DNA from: Treponema sp.
GTDB lineage: Bacteria; Spirochaetota; Spirochaetia; Treponematales; Treponemataceae
Assembly: GCA_016290335.1 (NCBI GenBank)
Contig: JAEETM010000130.1
Location: 1-7,192 of the forward strand
Length of the DNA stretch: 7,192 nt
Direction of reading: 5' to 3'
Below the pieces are notes generated by a model, which was given only the letters and a program-made list of their open reading frames with translations, had not been told where the DNA came from and made no database searches. Shown here piece after piece: positions 1-4,540 of this stretch. Position 1 is the stretch's first letter. Each line of letters opens with the position of its first letter. Made by a program: the position numbers and the translations under genes.

Positions 1-263
1 TTGCAAGCCTCAAAAAAGAAAACAAGGTTCTTAGAATGGGTGCTACAATCAAGGGCGGAAAGGTCAGCGTTGGTATGATGGAAGTTTCAAAGGAAGATCC
101 TCTCTTTAGCGTAAAGGGTGGTGAAAATGCCTTTGTATTTTATACAGAACGTTATCAGCCGATTCCACTTACTGTCCGCGGTTATGGTGCAGGTGCCGGT
201 GTAACTGCTGCCGGTGTATTCGGTGATATTTTAAGAACTGTAAGCTTTAATCCTGAAGGATAA
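1..263 (+). CDS. thrA: Homoserine dehydrogenase C-terminal end (ThrA-type), 5' truncated by window edge
   Basis: This is the last 86 residues of a protein whose start lies outside the window; the reading frame is open from base 3 and ends at TAA 261-263. The residues match the C-terminal part of the homoserine dehydrogenase domain as found in bifunctional aspartokinase/homoserine dehydrogenases: DPLFSVKGGENAF, then YQPIPLTVRGYGAGAGVTAA and GVFGDILRTVSF. Such enzymes reduce aspartate semialdehyde to homoserine in the cytoplasm, on the route to threonine, methionine and isoleucine. The protein ends right after this segment, with no C-terminal ACT domain. That fits the fused ThrA/MetL form better than the single-function Hom of Gram-positive bacteria, but the aspartokinase half cannot be seen, so the fusion is inferred. 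The next gene, ilvN, follows after 44 nt on the same strand with no terminator between, so the two are probably co-transcribed. Confidence 0.9.
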   Translation, partial: ASLKKENKVLRMGATIKGGKVSVGMMEVSKEDPLFSVKGGENAFVFYTERYQPIPLTVRGYGAGAGVTAAGVFGDILRTVSFNPEG

Positions 264-307
264 GATTGTTGCATCAATACGGCAATAACATTTTATGGAG
301 TGTGATT

Positions 308-796
308 ATGGAAAAGTTTGTTTTAAGTGTTCTTGTTGAAAATAAAGCCGGTGTCCTGTCCCGCGTTTCAGGACTTTTCAGCCGCCGTGGTTATAATATT
401 GATTCTCTTACAGTGTGTGAAACGAGTAATCCAAGTCAGTCACGAATGACAATTGTTGTCAGTGGTGACGAATATATTCTTGAGCAGATTCAAAAACAGC
501 TTGCAAAGCTTGTAGAAGTTATCTCGATTAAGAAGTGTGAAAAAGCTTCTTCCTGTCAGAGAGAAATGGCTTTGATTAAGGTAAAGGCTAAAGGTGCAAG
601 CCGTGGTACAATTATTGAAACATGCGATATTTTCCGTGCCCATATTGTTGATGTGGGAATTGATTCAGTGGTTGTAGAAGCTACCGGTAGTGAAGAAAAG
701 GTAAGCAGCTTGATAAGGCTTCTTGAACCTTTCGGAATCCTGGAATATGTGAAGACTGGACTTACCGTGCTTGATCGTGGTGCAGTGGTAATGTAG
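308..796 (+). CDS. ilvN: Acetolactate synthase small (regulatory) subunit
   Basis: This 162-residue protein has the usual length and sequence of IlvN/IlvH. The N-terminal ACT domain (about residues 4-75) contains VLVENKAGVLSRVSGLFSRR followed by GYNIDSLTV. The second half (about 82-160) contains REMALIKVKA and ends with LLEPFGILEYVKTGLTVLDR. It binds the catalytic subunit IlvB, raises its activity and confers feedback inhibition by valine. Residues equivalent to E. coli IlvH Asn11, Gly14 and Asn29 are present as Asn12, Gly15 and Asn30, so valine sensitivity is expected (inference). I chose ATG 308 because GGAG at 297-300 lies 7 nt upstream and the protein then begins exactly at the family start; an in-frame TTG at 266 would add 14 unrelated residues. 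ilvB is not adjacent: thrA lies upstream and a convergent gene ends 2 nt after the stop codon. Confidence 0.96.
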   Translation: MEKFVLSVLVENKAGVLSRVSGLFSRRGYNIDSLTVCETSNPSQSRMTIVVSGDEYILEQIQKQLAKLVEVISIKKCEKASSCQREMALIKVKAKGASRGTIIETCDIFRAHIVDVGIDSVVVEATGSEEKVSSLIRLLEPFGILEYVKTGLTVLDRGAVVM

Positions 797-798
797 TA

Positions 799-1230
799 TC
801 AGTGGAGCTTTCGCCATTCAGATTCGGCGATGGCTTTGGCATTTCGCGATATATCAACTGTATTTCCTGTGCGGAAAACTTTTATCTGCATGGGAAACAT
901 TTCGGCTGCAGCTTTATTCATCATCAAAAAATCAGAAACAAAATCCTCGTCTGGTTTATTCAGAAAGCGTTGTAAAGTCAGTTCTGTTTTATATTCTTCA
1001 TCATCATAATTAATCAGTACCGGACAAACAATCTCATCATCCTTTTGCTGCGGTAAAAGCATCTGTACGCCTGTAATTTTATTTTCAATCGTTTTATTTT
1101 GCGGCAGAGGAATCCAGAGCGGAAGTTTTCTATATGTAACGGCTTCTTTTTTTGCACAAAAGCTTGAAAGCTCTTTAATGAGGTGATTTATCTTTATCTC
1201 CTGAGATGGATGAAGTATAATTACAACCAT
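799..1230 (-). CDS. Uncharacterised 143-residue protein
   Basis: I do not recognise this protein. It is 143 residues, apparently soluble and cytoplasmic, with no signal peptide, no membrane segment and only two cysteines. It begins MVVIILHPSQEIKINHLI, like a first beta strand followed by a helix, has an acidic stretch (DDEEYK) near residue 76, and ends in a basic/polar tail (SRNAKAIAESEWRKLH). ATG 1230 is the start because it follows a -10-like TATACT by 6 nt and no better start lies upstream; there is no Shine-Dalgarno sequence, so the transcript may be leaderless. It is transcribed divergently from the putative metallopeptidase gene across a 43-nt gap and converges on ilvN with 2 nt between stop codons. 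The open frame spans the whole gap between recognised genes, which supports it as real. No function can be assigned. Confidence 0.75.
   Translation of the reverse strand: MVVIILHPSQEIKINHLIKELSSFCAKKEAVTYRKLPLWIPLPQNKTIENKITGVQMLLPQQKDDEIVCPVLINYDDEEYKTELTLQRFLNKPDEDFVSDFLMMNKAAAEMFPMQIKVFRTGNTVDISRNAKAIAESEWRKLH
806..835 (+). terminator. Possible hairpin just after ilvN, inside the end of the convergent gene
   Basis: TCGCC (811-815) pairs with GGCGA (826-830). The stem extends outward through four more pairs, one of them G-T, after a single T-T mismatch; the loop is 10 nt. It begins 10 nt after the ilvN stop and is followed by only three T residues, so it is a weak candidate for an intrinsic terminator of the thrA-ilvN transcript. 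It lies within the last codons of the convergent gene, so the pairing may be a by-product of coding sequence. Confidence 0.25.
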
Positions 1231-1236
1231 AACATC

Positions 1237-1242
1237 AGTATA
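1237..1242 (-). promoter_or_regulatory. Candidate -10 box for the - strand gene at 799-1230
   Basis: TATACT on the - strand is a 5/6 match to TATAAT and ends 6 nt before the ATG at 1230. Transcription would start about at the A of that ATG, giving a leaderless mRNA. No TTGACA-like -35 is visible at 16-18 nt. In such AT-rich DNA a 5/6 match is common by chance; the support is the identical spacing before two other ATGs in this window. Confidence 0.4.
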
Positions 1243-1244
1243 AA

Positions 1245-1260
1245 CATTTTAGGGAAAATG
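1245..1260. promoter_or_regulatory. Inverted repeat between divergent -10 boxes, possible operator
   Basis: CATTTT (1245-1250) and AAAATG (1255-1260) form a perfect 6-nt inverted repeat around AGGG. It lies 2 nt from one candidate -10 box and 1 nt from the other, so a bound dimer would block both divergent promoters. The half-site is short and AT-rich, so chance is possible, and no regulator gene is next to it. Confidence 0.3.
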
Positions 1261-1261
1261 A

Positions 1262-1267
1262 TATAGT
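1262..1267 (+). promoter_or_regulatory. Candidate -10 box for the putative metallopeptidase gene
   Basis: TATAGT is a 5/6 match to TATAAT and lies 6 nt before ATG 1274 and 33 nt before GTG 1301. The predicted transcription start falls on or near 1274, which allows either a leaderless start there or a short leader to the GTG. No convincing -35 is seen, and the place where one would lie overlaps the opposing promoter. Confidence 0.4.
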
Positions 1268-1289
1268 ATAACGATGAGTGTTTTTGTGC

Positions 1290-1294
1290 AGGAG
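1290..1294 (+). promoter_or_regulatory. Shine-Dalgarno AGGAG that favours the GTG start at 1301
   Basis: AGGAG lies 6 nt before an in-frame GTG at 1301. It is the only good ribosome binding site near the start of this gene; the upstream ATG at 1274 has just an AGGGA about 18 nt away, which is too far. This decides the chosen start unless the mRNA is leaderless. Confidence 0.65.
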
Positions 1295-1300
1295 TTTTGC

Positions 1301-3127
1301 GTGAATCCTATTATCAATTGGTTTAAAAATACAAGTAGAGCAGTAAAAGCGGCGTGTGCAGTTGTTGCGACAATAATAGTAATAGATTTAGTTTGCTGGG
1401 GATTTCTTGCGGGGAAAAATAATAAACCTTCTGTTTTCTTAGAAGCTTTACCTGGTGGTGAACTTTCGGGACTTGTTTCCCTTGATTCTGGTGCTGCTAA
1501 GGGTGGTATAAAAAATAATGGTTATGCTGATTTTGGATTTACTGATATTCAGAAAAAAATAATTGAAGAGATTTATGAAAGCACCGGTTCGTGTGCGGTG
1601 GTGATTAAAGTCCAGACAGAGGTATTCGGTGAAGGGCTTTTCAGGTATGGTTTTCTTTCTGATTCCGATTTTAATAAAAGAGGCAAACTCATTAAGCAGG
1701 AAAAACTGACAGATAAAAGAATTGCAGTTTCTGCAGATTTAAGTAAGCTTGCCGGTTCTTTTGCAGTTTCAATTGCTTTGCCAAAAGCCGAAAAAGGAAA
1801 AGCTAAAACTATACCGCAGGGCTTTTTTGTTTATTCAGATTTGCCTTGTTCTGTTTTAGGCGTAAGTGTCTGTGCCGCAGAAATTGGTTTTGATAAATCA
1901 CGCGAAATGCCATTCTTTGGTTTTTCTTCAAACGGAGGACTTATAGATTCAAGCTTTTCTTCCGTTGATTTTTCGAGCGCTTCGGAAACCTTTGCCGTTC
2001 AAAATACTGTAAATGTTTCCATGCCGGAAATTATTGTTAAGCTTTCTGATTATGAAGAATATGAATCAACTCTTGAAAAAAGTATTTTTGTTAAGCTCAA
2101 TGCAGGCGGCGAACAGCTTTCCATTAAAAATGTTAAAAATGCCAAAAGTCTTGTTATTCCATCATCATCTTTGAAAATGCCTTTTTCCCTTTACGATATA
2201 GCAGAAAACAAAGAAGTGGTAACATCAATTTTGATGAGAAATCCTGCAGAAAAAAAAGAACTGATGTTTAATCCTGTAGCCAGCGAAGTTTTTATTCCCG
2301 TGCGGACAGACCCGGGTTTAATCCTTAAATACCCGAAATCTAACTGGCGTGTTTCAGATTATGAGATTTTTGAGTGGGATAGATTCCCTGGTATTCTTTT
2401 CTTTGATACAAGGAATTATGATATTCAGGATAATTTTTTCCGCCGCATGGCCTTTTTTGTAGAAAAACAGGGTTATAAAGGAAGGATTTTATCTAACGAA
2501 GAGTTGCAGGGAAAACACGGTTATAATGCTCATGATTACAGTCCTGAATCTATGGCCGATTTTTTTAATGTTGCAGATAAAAAAGGTATTAAGCTGAATA
2601 AAGAAGAAGAAACTTTGCGGAAAATCCTTTTGCAAAATGGACTTCTGATTAGTGATGGTGGAAAATTTAAAGCAGGAACTGGAGGACTTGTATCTATTTC
2701 TCAGGAATCAGCTGATTACCTTAGAGTTCAGCTGCTTGCTCACGAAGGATGGCACACTTTATTTTTCAGGGATGAAAACTATCGTAATTATGTTGCTGCT
2801 GTTTATTATAACTTTGATCCTAATTCGCAGGCTTTTTTAATTGATTATTTTAAGTCCCAGCCATCGCTCGGTTATGACACAAATGATGAATACCTTATGA
2901 AAAATGAGTTTATGGCTTATATTATGCAGCAGGGGCTTGGTTATGTTGCAGATTATTTTGTTTCTCACGCAAAGTGGGGATCGGTGCAAAAGTATACGAA
3001 GAATCTTGCTGATTATATTATAAGTACAAACGGGCAGGGCTTTGTAGAAGCGGCTGTAATGCTCAATGATTTTGTTTTTGATAATTACGGCATTGTGTGC
3101 GGAAATATAAATCTTGTTAGAAGGTAA
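1301..3127 (+). CDS. Putative membrane-anchored HEXXH metallopeptidase (uncharacterised family)
   Basis: A 608-residue protein from GTG 1301, chosen for its AGGAG; ATG 1274 in the same frame would add 9 residues. A short basic N-terminus is followed by one hydrophobic segment at about residues 17-37 (ACAVVATIIVIDLVCWGFLA), so most of the protein probably lies outside the cytoplasmic membrane, held by a signal anchor. Residues 40-320 are rich in Ser, Phe and beta-type sequence and match nothing I know. The C-terminal part (about 330-600) carries LLAHEGWHTLFF, with the zinc motif HEGWH at 481-485, and NEFMAY with Glu at 536. HEXXH plus a downstream NExxA-like Glu is the gluzincin pattern: two His and one Glu bind zinc and the motif Glu activates water. 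Peptidase activity is inferred from these motifs; substrate and partners are unknown. The gene stands alone, divergent from an unknown gene and followed by a palindromic repeat. Confidence 0.85.
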   Translation: MNPIINWFKNTSRAVKAACAVVATIIVIDLVCWGFLAGKNNKPSVFLEALPGGELSGLVSLDSGAAKGGIKNNGYADFGFTDIQKKIIEEIYESTGSCAVVIKVQTEVFGEGLFRYGFLSDSDFNKRGKLIKQEKLTDKRIAVSADLSKLAGSFAVSIALPKAEKGKAKTIPQGFFVYSDLPCSVLGVSVCAAEIGFDKSREMPFFGFSSNGGLIDSSFSSVDFSSASETFAVQNTVNVSMPEIIVKLSDYEEYESTLEKSIFVKLNAGGEQLSIKNVKNAKSLVIPSSSLKMPFSLYDIAENKEVVTSILMRNPAEKKELMFNPVASEVFIPVRTDPGLILKYPKSNWRVSDYEIFEWDRFPGILFFDTRNYDIQDNFFRRMAFFVEKQGYKGRILSNEELQGKHGYNAHDYSPESMADFFNVADKKGIKLNKEEETLRKILLQNGLLISDGGKFKAGTGGLVSISQESADYLRVQLLAHEGWHTLFFRDENYRNYVAAVYYNFDPNSQAFLIDYFKSQPSLGYDTNDEYLMKNEFMAYIMQQGLGYVADYFVSHAKWGSVQKYTKNLADYIISTNGQGFVEAAVMLNDFVFDNYGIVCGNINLVRR

Positions 3128-3133
3128 ATTGGG

Positions 3134-3162
3134 AGATTATCGGGGCAAGCCCGATAATGACA
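3134..3162. repeat. 29-nt palindromic repeat, copy 1; possible bidirectional terminator
   Basis: ATTATCGGG (3136-3144) and CCCGATAAT (3150-3158) form a perfect 9-bp stem with a 5-nt loop, GCAAG, flanked by AG on one side and GACA on the other. It fills the gap between two convergent genes, 6 nt after one stop codon and 2 nt before the other. Its layout is shared by the copy at 4477-4505. There is no T run on either side, so a role as intrinsic terminator is uncertain; mRNA 3'-end protection is equally possible. On the - strand it reads TGTCATT, stem, CTTG, stem, AATCT, which resembles short intergenic palindromes I recall from other bacterial genomes. Confidence 0.8.
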
Positions 3163-3164
3163 TA

Positions 3165-3728
3165 TTAGTTTAATATATCTGTATTGAATTGTTTTACTGC
3201 GCCCACAGTTGAAGGCGGCCCATGACCAGGCATTAGAATTGTAGCAAACTGTTGCGAAAGTATTTTTGATTCAATATTTGAACGTAAAATAAACTTGGAG
3301 TAGCTTGAGTTTGTAGAACCCATTGAACCTGCAAAAATTACGTCTCCAGTAAAAAGTACATTTTCAATACCGTAAACAACTGAATCTGCGGTGTGGCCTG
3401 GAACTGCCATATAGCGTACAGTCATTTTTGCAGTTTTAAACTTTCCGTCGCCAGTGATTACTGTTGTGTCATTTTTTGCAACTTCCCAGTCGGCGGCATA
3501 GATTTTTGGCGTATAGATTTTTTTTAGTGTTTTAATTCCGTTTGTGTGGCTCGAATGGTTATGTGTGACTAACACGGCTGTAAGCTTAAGATGATTGTCT
3601 TCAATCTGAGAAATAATTTCTTCTGTTATTTCGCCAGGGTCAATAATAATTGCTTCATTTACCTTTTCGTTTACAACAACATAACAGTTAGAGAAGCCGC
3701 CTAAGTTTAAATGGAAGTATATTTTCAT
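3165..3728 (-). CDS. Metallo-beta-lactamase-fold hydrolase with altered HxHxDH motif
   Basis: This 187-residue protein has the compact glyoxalase II-like form of the metallo-beta-lactamase fold, probably cytoplasmic. Visible landmarks are IIIDPG (28-32), THNHSSH (55-61), PGHTADS (110-116, His112), FTGDVIF (126-132, bridging Asp129) and PGHGP (167-171, His169). These are the five classic motifs for binding two metals. The exception is residue 60: the family normally has Asp here (HxHxDH), but this protein has Ser (codon AGC at 3551-3549). Most single-domain relatives hydrolyse thioesters such as S-lactoylglutathione or related esters; the substrate here cannot be inferred. ATG 3728 is supported by GAGGA 6 nt upstream. 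That site overlaps the stop codon of the pentapeptide gene, 9 nt away, so the two are probably one operon with coupled translation. Confidence 0.92.
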   Translation of the reverse strand: MKIYFHLNLGGFSNCYVVVNEKVNEAIIIDPGEITEEIISQIEDNHLKLTAVLVTHNHSSHTNGIKTLKKIYTPKIYAADWEVAKNDTTVITGDGKFKTAKMTVRYMAVPGHTADSVVYGIENVLFTGDVIFAGSMGSTNSSYSKFILRSNIESKILSQQFATILMPGHGPPSTVGAVKQFNTDILN

Positions 3729-3734
3729 AAAAGT

Positions 3735-3739
3735 TCCTC
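3735..3739 (-). promoter_or_regulatory. Shine-Dalgarno overlapping upstream stop codon
   Basis: GAGGA on the - strand shares bases with the TGA stop (3740-3738) of the pentapeptide-repeat gene and lies 6 nt before ATG 3728 of the hydrolase gene. Ribosomes ending at the TGA would sit on the next start site, an arrangement typical of translational coupling. Confidence 0.65.
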
Positions 3740-4430
3740 ACTGCTCCTCAACCGGATTATTGTGTGTGTTGCTCAATTCTTCATCACTTAGATGAGAAAT
3801 CATAGAATCAATATCATCTTTTATAAACTCTGCTTCCCGTGTATTAGACATTTTGAAGGAAACATTTGCCCTTTTTGAAGAGAAGAAAAGTGTTTTTTTT
3901 AGGTTGCAGTTTCTAAAGGAGGTATCTACAAGAGTTGCATTTATAAACCTGGAGTTGAACAAATCAGAATTATCAAAAGAGGATTGATAAGCCTTGCAGC
4001 CGTTAAAGTTACTTTGAATAAGTTCACTCGAAGTAAAAAGACTGTGAGTAAAAGTGCAGCCGGAAAAAGAATTGAAAATACTATTTGTTTTTATAAGACT
4101 GCAATCGTTAAAAACAGCAAAATCAAAAATGCACATTCTAAGCAGAATATTTTCAGAATGCATGTTCATAAAAGTACAGTGATAGAAGTTACAGCCAAAA
4201 AACTTTTTATCTGTCAAATCAACATCAGCAAAAATAAGTCCGCACGCATTAAGACCAACAATTTTATCGTGAGTTCTGATGTATCTGTAAATATCTTCCT
4301 TTGCTTTTCCTGGATTCGGAATGTGGTCAAGGCAGTAACTTTTTTCTTCTGTCAGGTTGCCTTCATCATCAAAGGTAGAAAGAGCAATGTTGCGGCAATG
4401 ATGAACGCTGCAAGTATTTTGTGTGAACAT
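3738..4430 (-). CDS. Pentapeptide-repeat protein with Cys/His N-terminal module
   Basis: A 230-residue protein when started at ATG 4430. Residues about 66-200 follow the pentapeptide-repeat pattern, with Phe or Leu every fifth position and small or polar residues (Cys, Ser, Asn, Thr) between, as in CNFYHCTFMN, GCTFTHSLFTSSELIQSNF and NSRFINATLVDTSFRNCNL. Such repeats fold into a right-handed four-sided beta helix and usually act as scaffolds or binding surfaces; some bind DNA gyrase, but nothing here shows that. Before the repeats, Cys7, Cys12, Cys33 and His36 (C-x4-C-x20-C-x2-H) could form a small zinc site. The C-terminus is acidic. There is no signal peptide. An in-frame TTG at 4475 would add 15 residues but lies next to a palindromic repeat and lacks a ribosome binding site. 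ATG 4430 also lacks one but follows TATACT by 6 nt. The hydrolase gene follows after 9 nt. Confidence 0.88.
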   Translation of the reverse strand: MFTQNTCSVHHCRNIALSTFDDEGNLTEEKSYCLDHIPNPGKAKEDIYRYIRTHDKIVGLNACGLIFADVDLTDKKFFGCNFYHCTFMNMHSENILLRMCIFDFAVFNDCSLIKTNSIFNSFSGCTFTHSLFTSSELIQSNFNGCKAYQSSFDNSDLFNSRFINATLVDTSFRNCNLKKTLFFSSKRANVSFKMSNTREAEFIKDDIDSMISHLSDEELSNTHNNPVEEQ

Positions 4431-4436
4431 AGTATT

Positions 4437-4442
4437 AGTATA
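4437..4442 (-). promoter_or_regulatory. Candidate -10 box for the pentapeptide-repeat gene
   Basis: TATACT on the - strand ends 6 nt before ATG 4430, so transcription would begin at about the A of the start codon. It has the same sequence and spacing as the box before the gene at 799-1230. No clear -35 is seen. If real, the pentapeptide-hydrolase pair has its own promoter apart from any read-through from the helicase gene. Confidence 0.4.
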
Positions 4443-4476
4443 GAATGAAAAAGGATTTTTTTCTACAGCATGCAAC

Positions 4477-4505
4477 AGATTGTCGTATCAAGTACGACAA
4501 TGACA
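4477..4505. repeat. 29-nt palindromic repeat, copy 2
   Basis: ATTGTCGTA (4479-4487) and TACGACAAT (4493-4501) form a perfect 9-bp stem around the loop TCAAG, flanked by AG and GACA as in copy 1 at 3134-3162. The two copies match at 22 of 29 positions. It lies 35 nt after the helicase stop codon on the - strand transcript, between that gene and the pentapeptide gene. Both copies have the same orientation relative to the - strand gene that ends before them, which suggests a role at mRNA 3' ends. No T run follows. Confidence 0.8.
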
Positions 4506-4540
4506 ATATATAGATTTATCAAATGGCATCAGGCCCTTGA

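Noticed and set aside
266..268. TTG 266 as start of ilvN
   Set aside because: It would add 14 residues not seen in the family, while ATG 308 has GGAG at 7 nt and the canonical N-terminus.
440..643. A 67-codon open frame on the - strand inside ilvN
   Set aside because: ilvN is certain on the other strand, and this product has no recognisable features or start signal.
3984..4448. A 154-codon open frame on the + strand opposite the pentapeptide-repeat gene
   Set aside because: It lies wholly antisense to a gene with a clear repeat pattern, has no ribosome binding site and gives a low-complexity Lys/Ser/Asn-rich product. The repetitive codon use of the true gene explains the lack of stops.
4447..4463. 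AT-rich inverted repeat (GAAAAA..TTTTTC) upstream of the pentapeptide gene as a terminator
   Set aside because: The stem is only A-T pairs apart from one G-C, so it would be unstable, and such runs are expected by chance here.
3134..4505. The two palindromic repeats as a CRISPR array or ends of a transposon
   Set aside because: Only two copies lie more than 1.3 kb apart with genes between, in the same orientation and without spacer periodicity. The enclosed genes encode no transposase.
4506..4540. Hairpin just after the helicase stop (TCAA..TTGA with GGC..GCC) as its terminator
   Set aside because: The stem is short and interrupted and no T run follows; the repeat at 4477-4505 is the stronger structure nearby.
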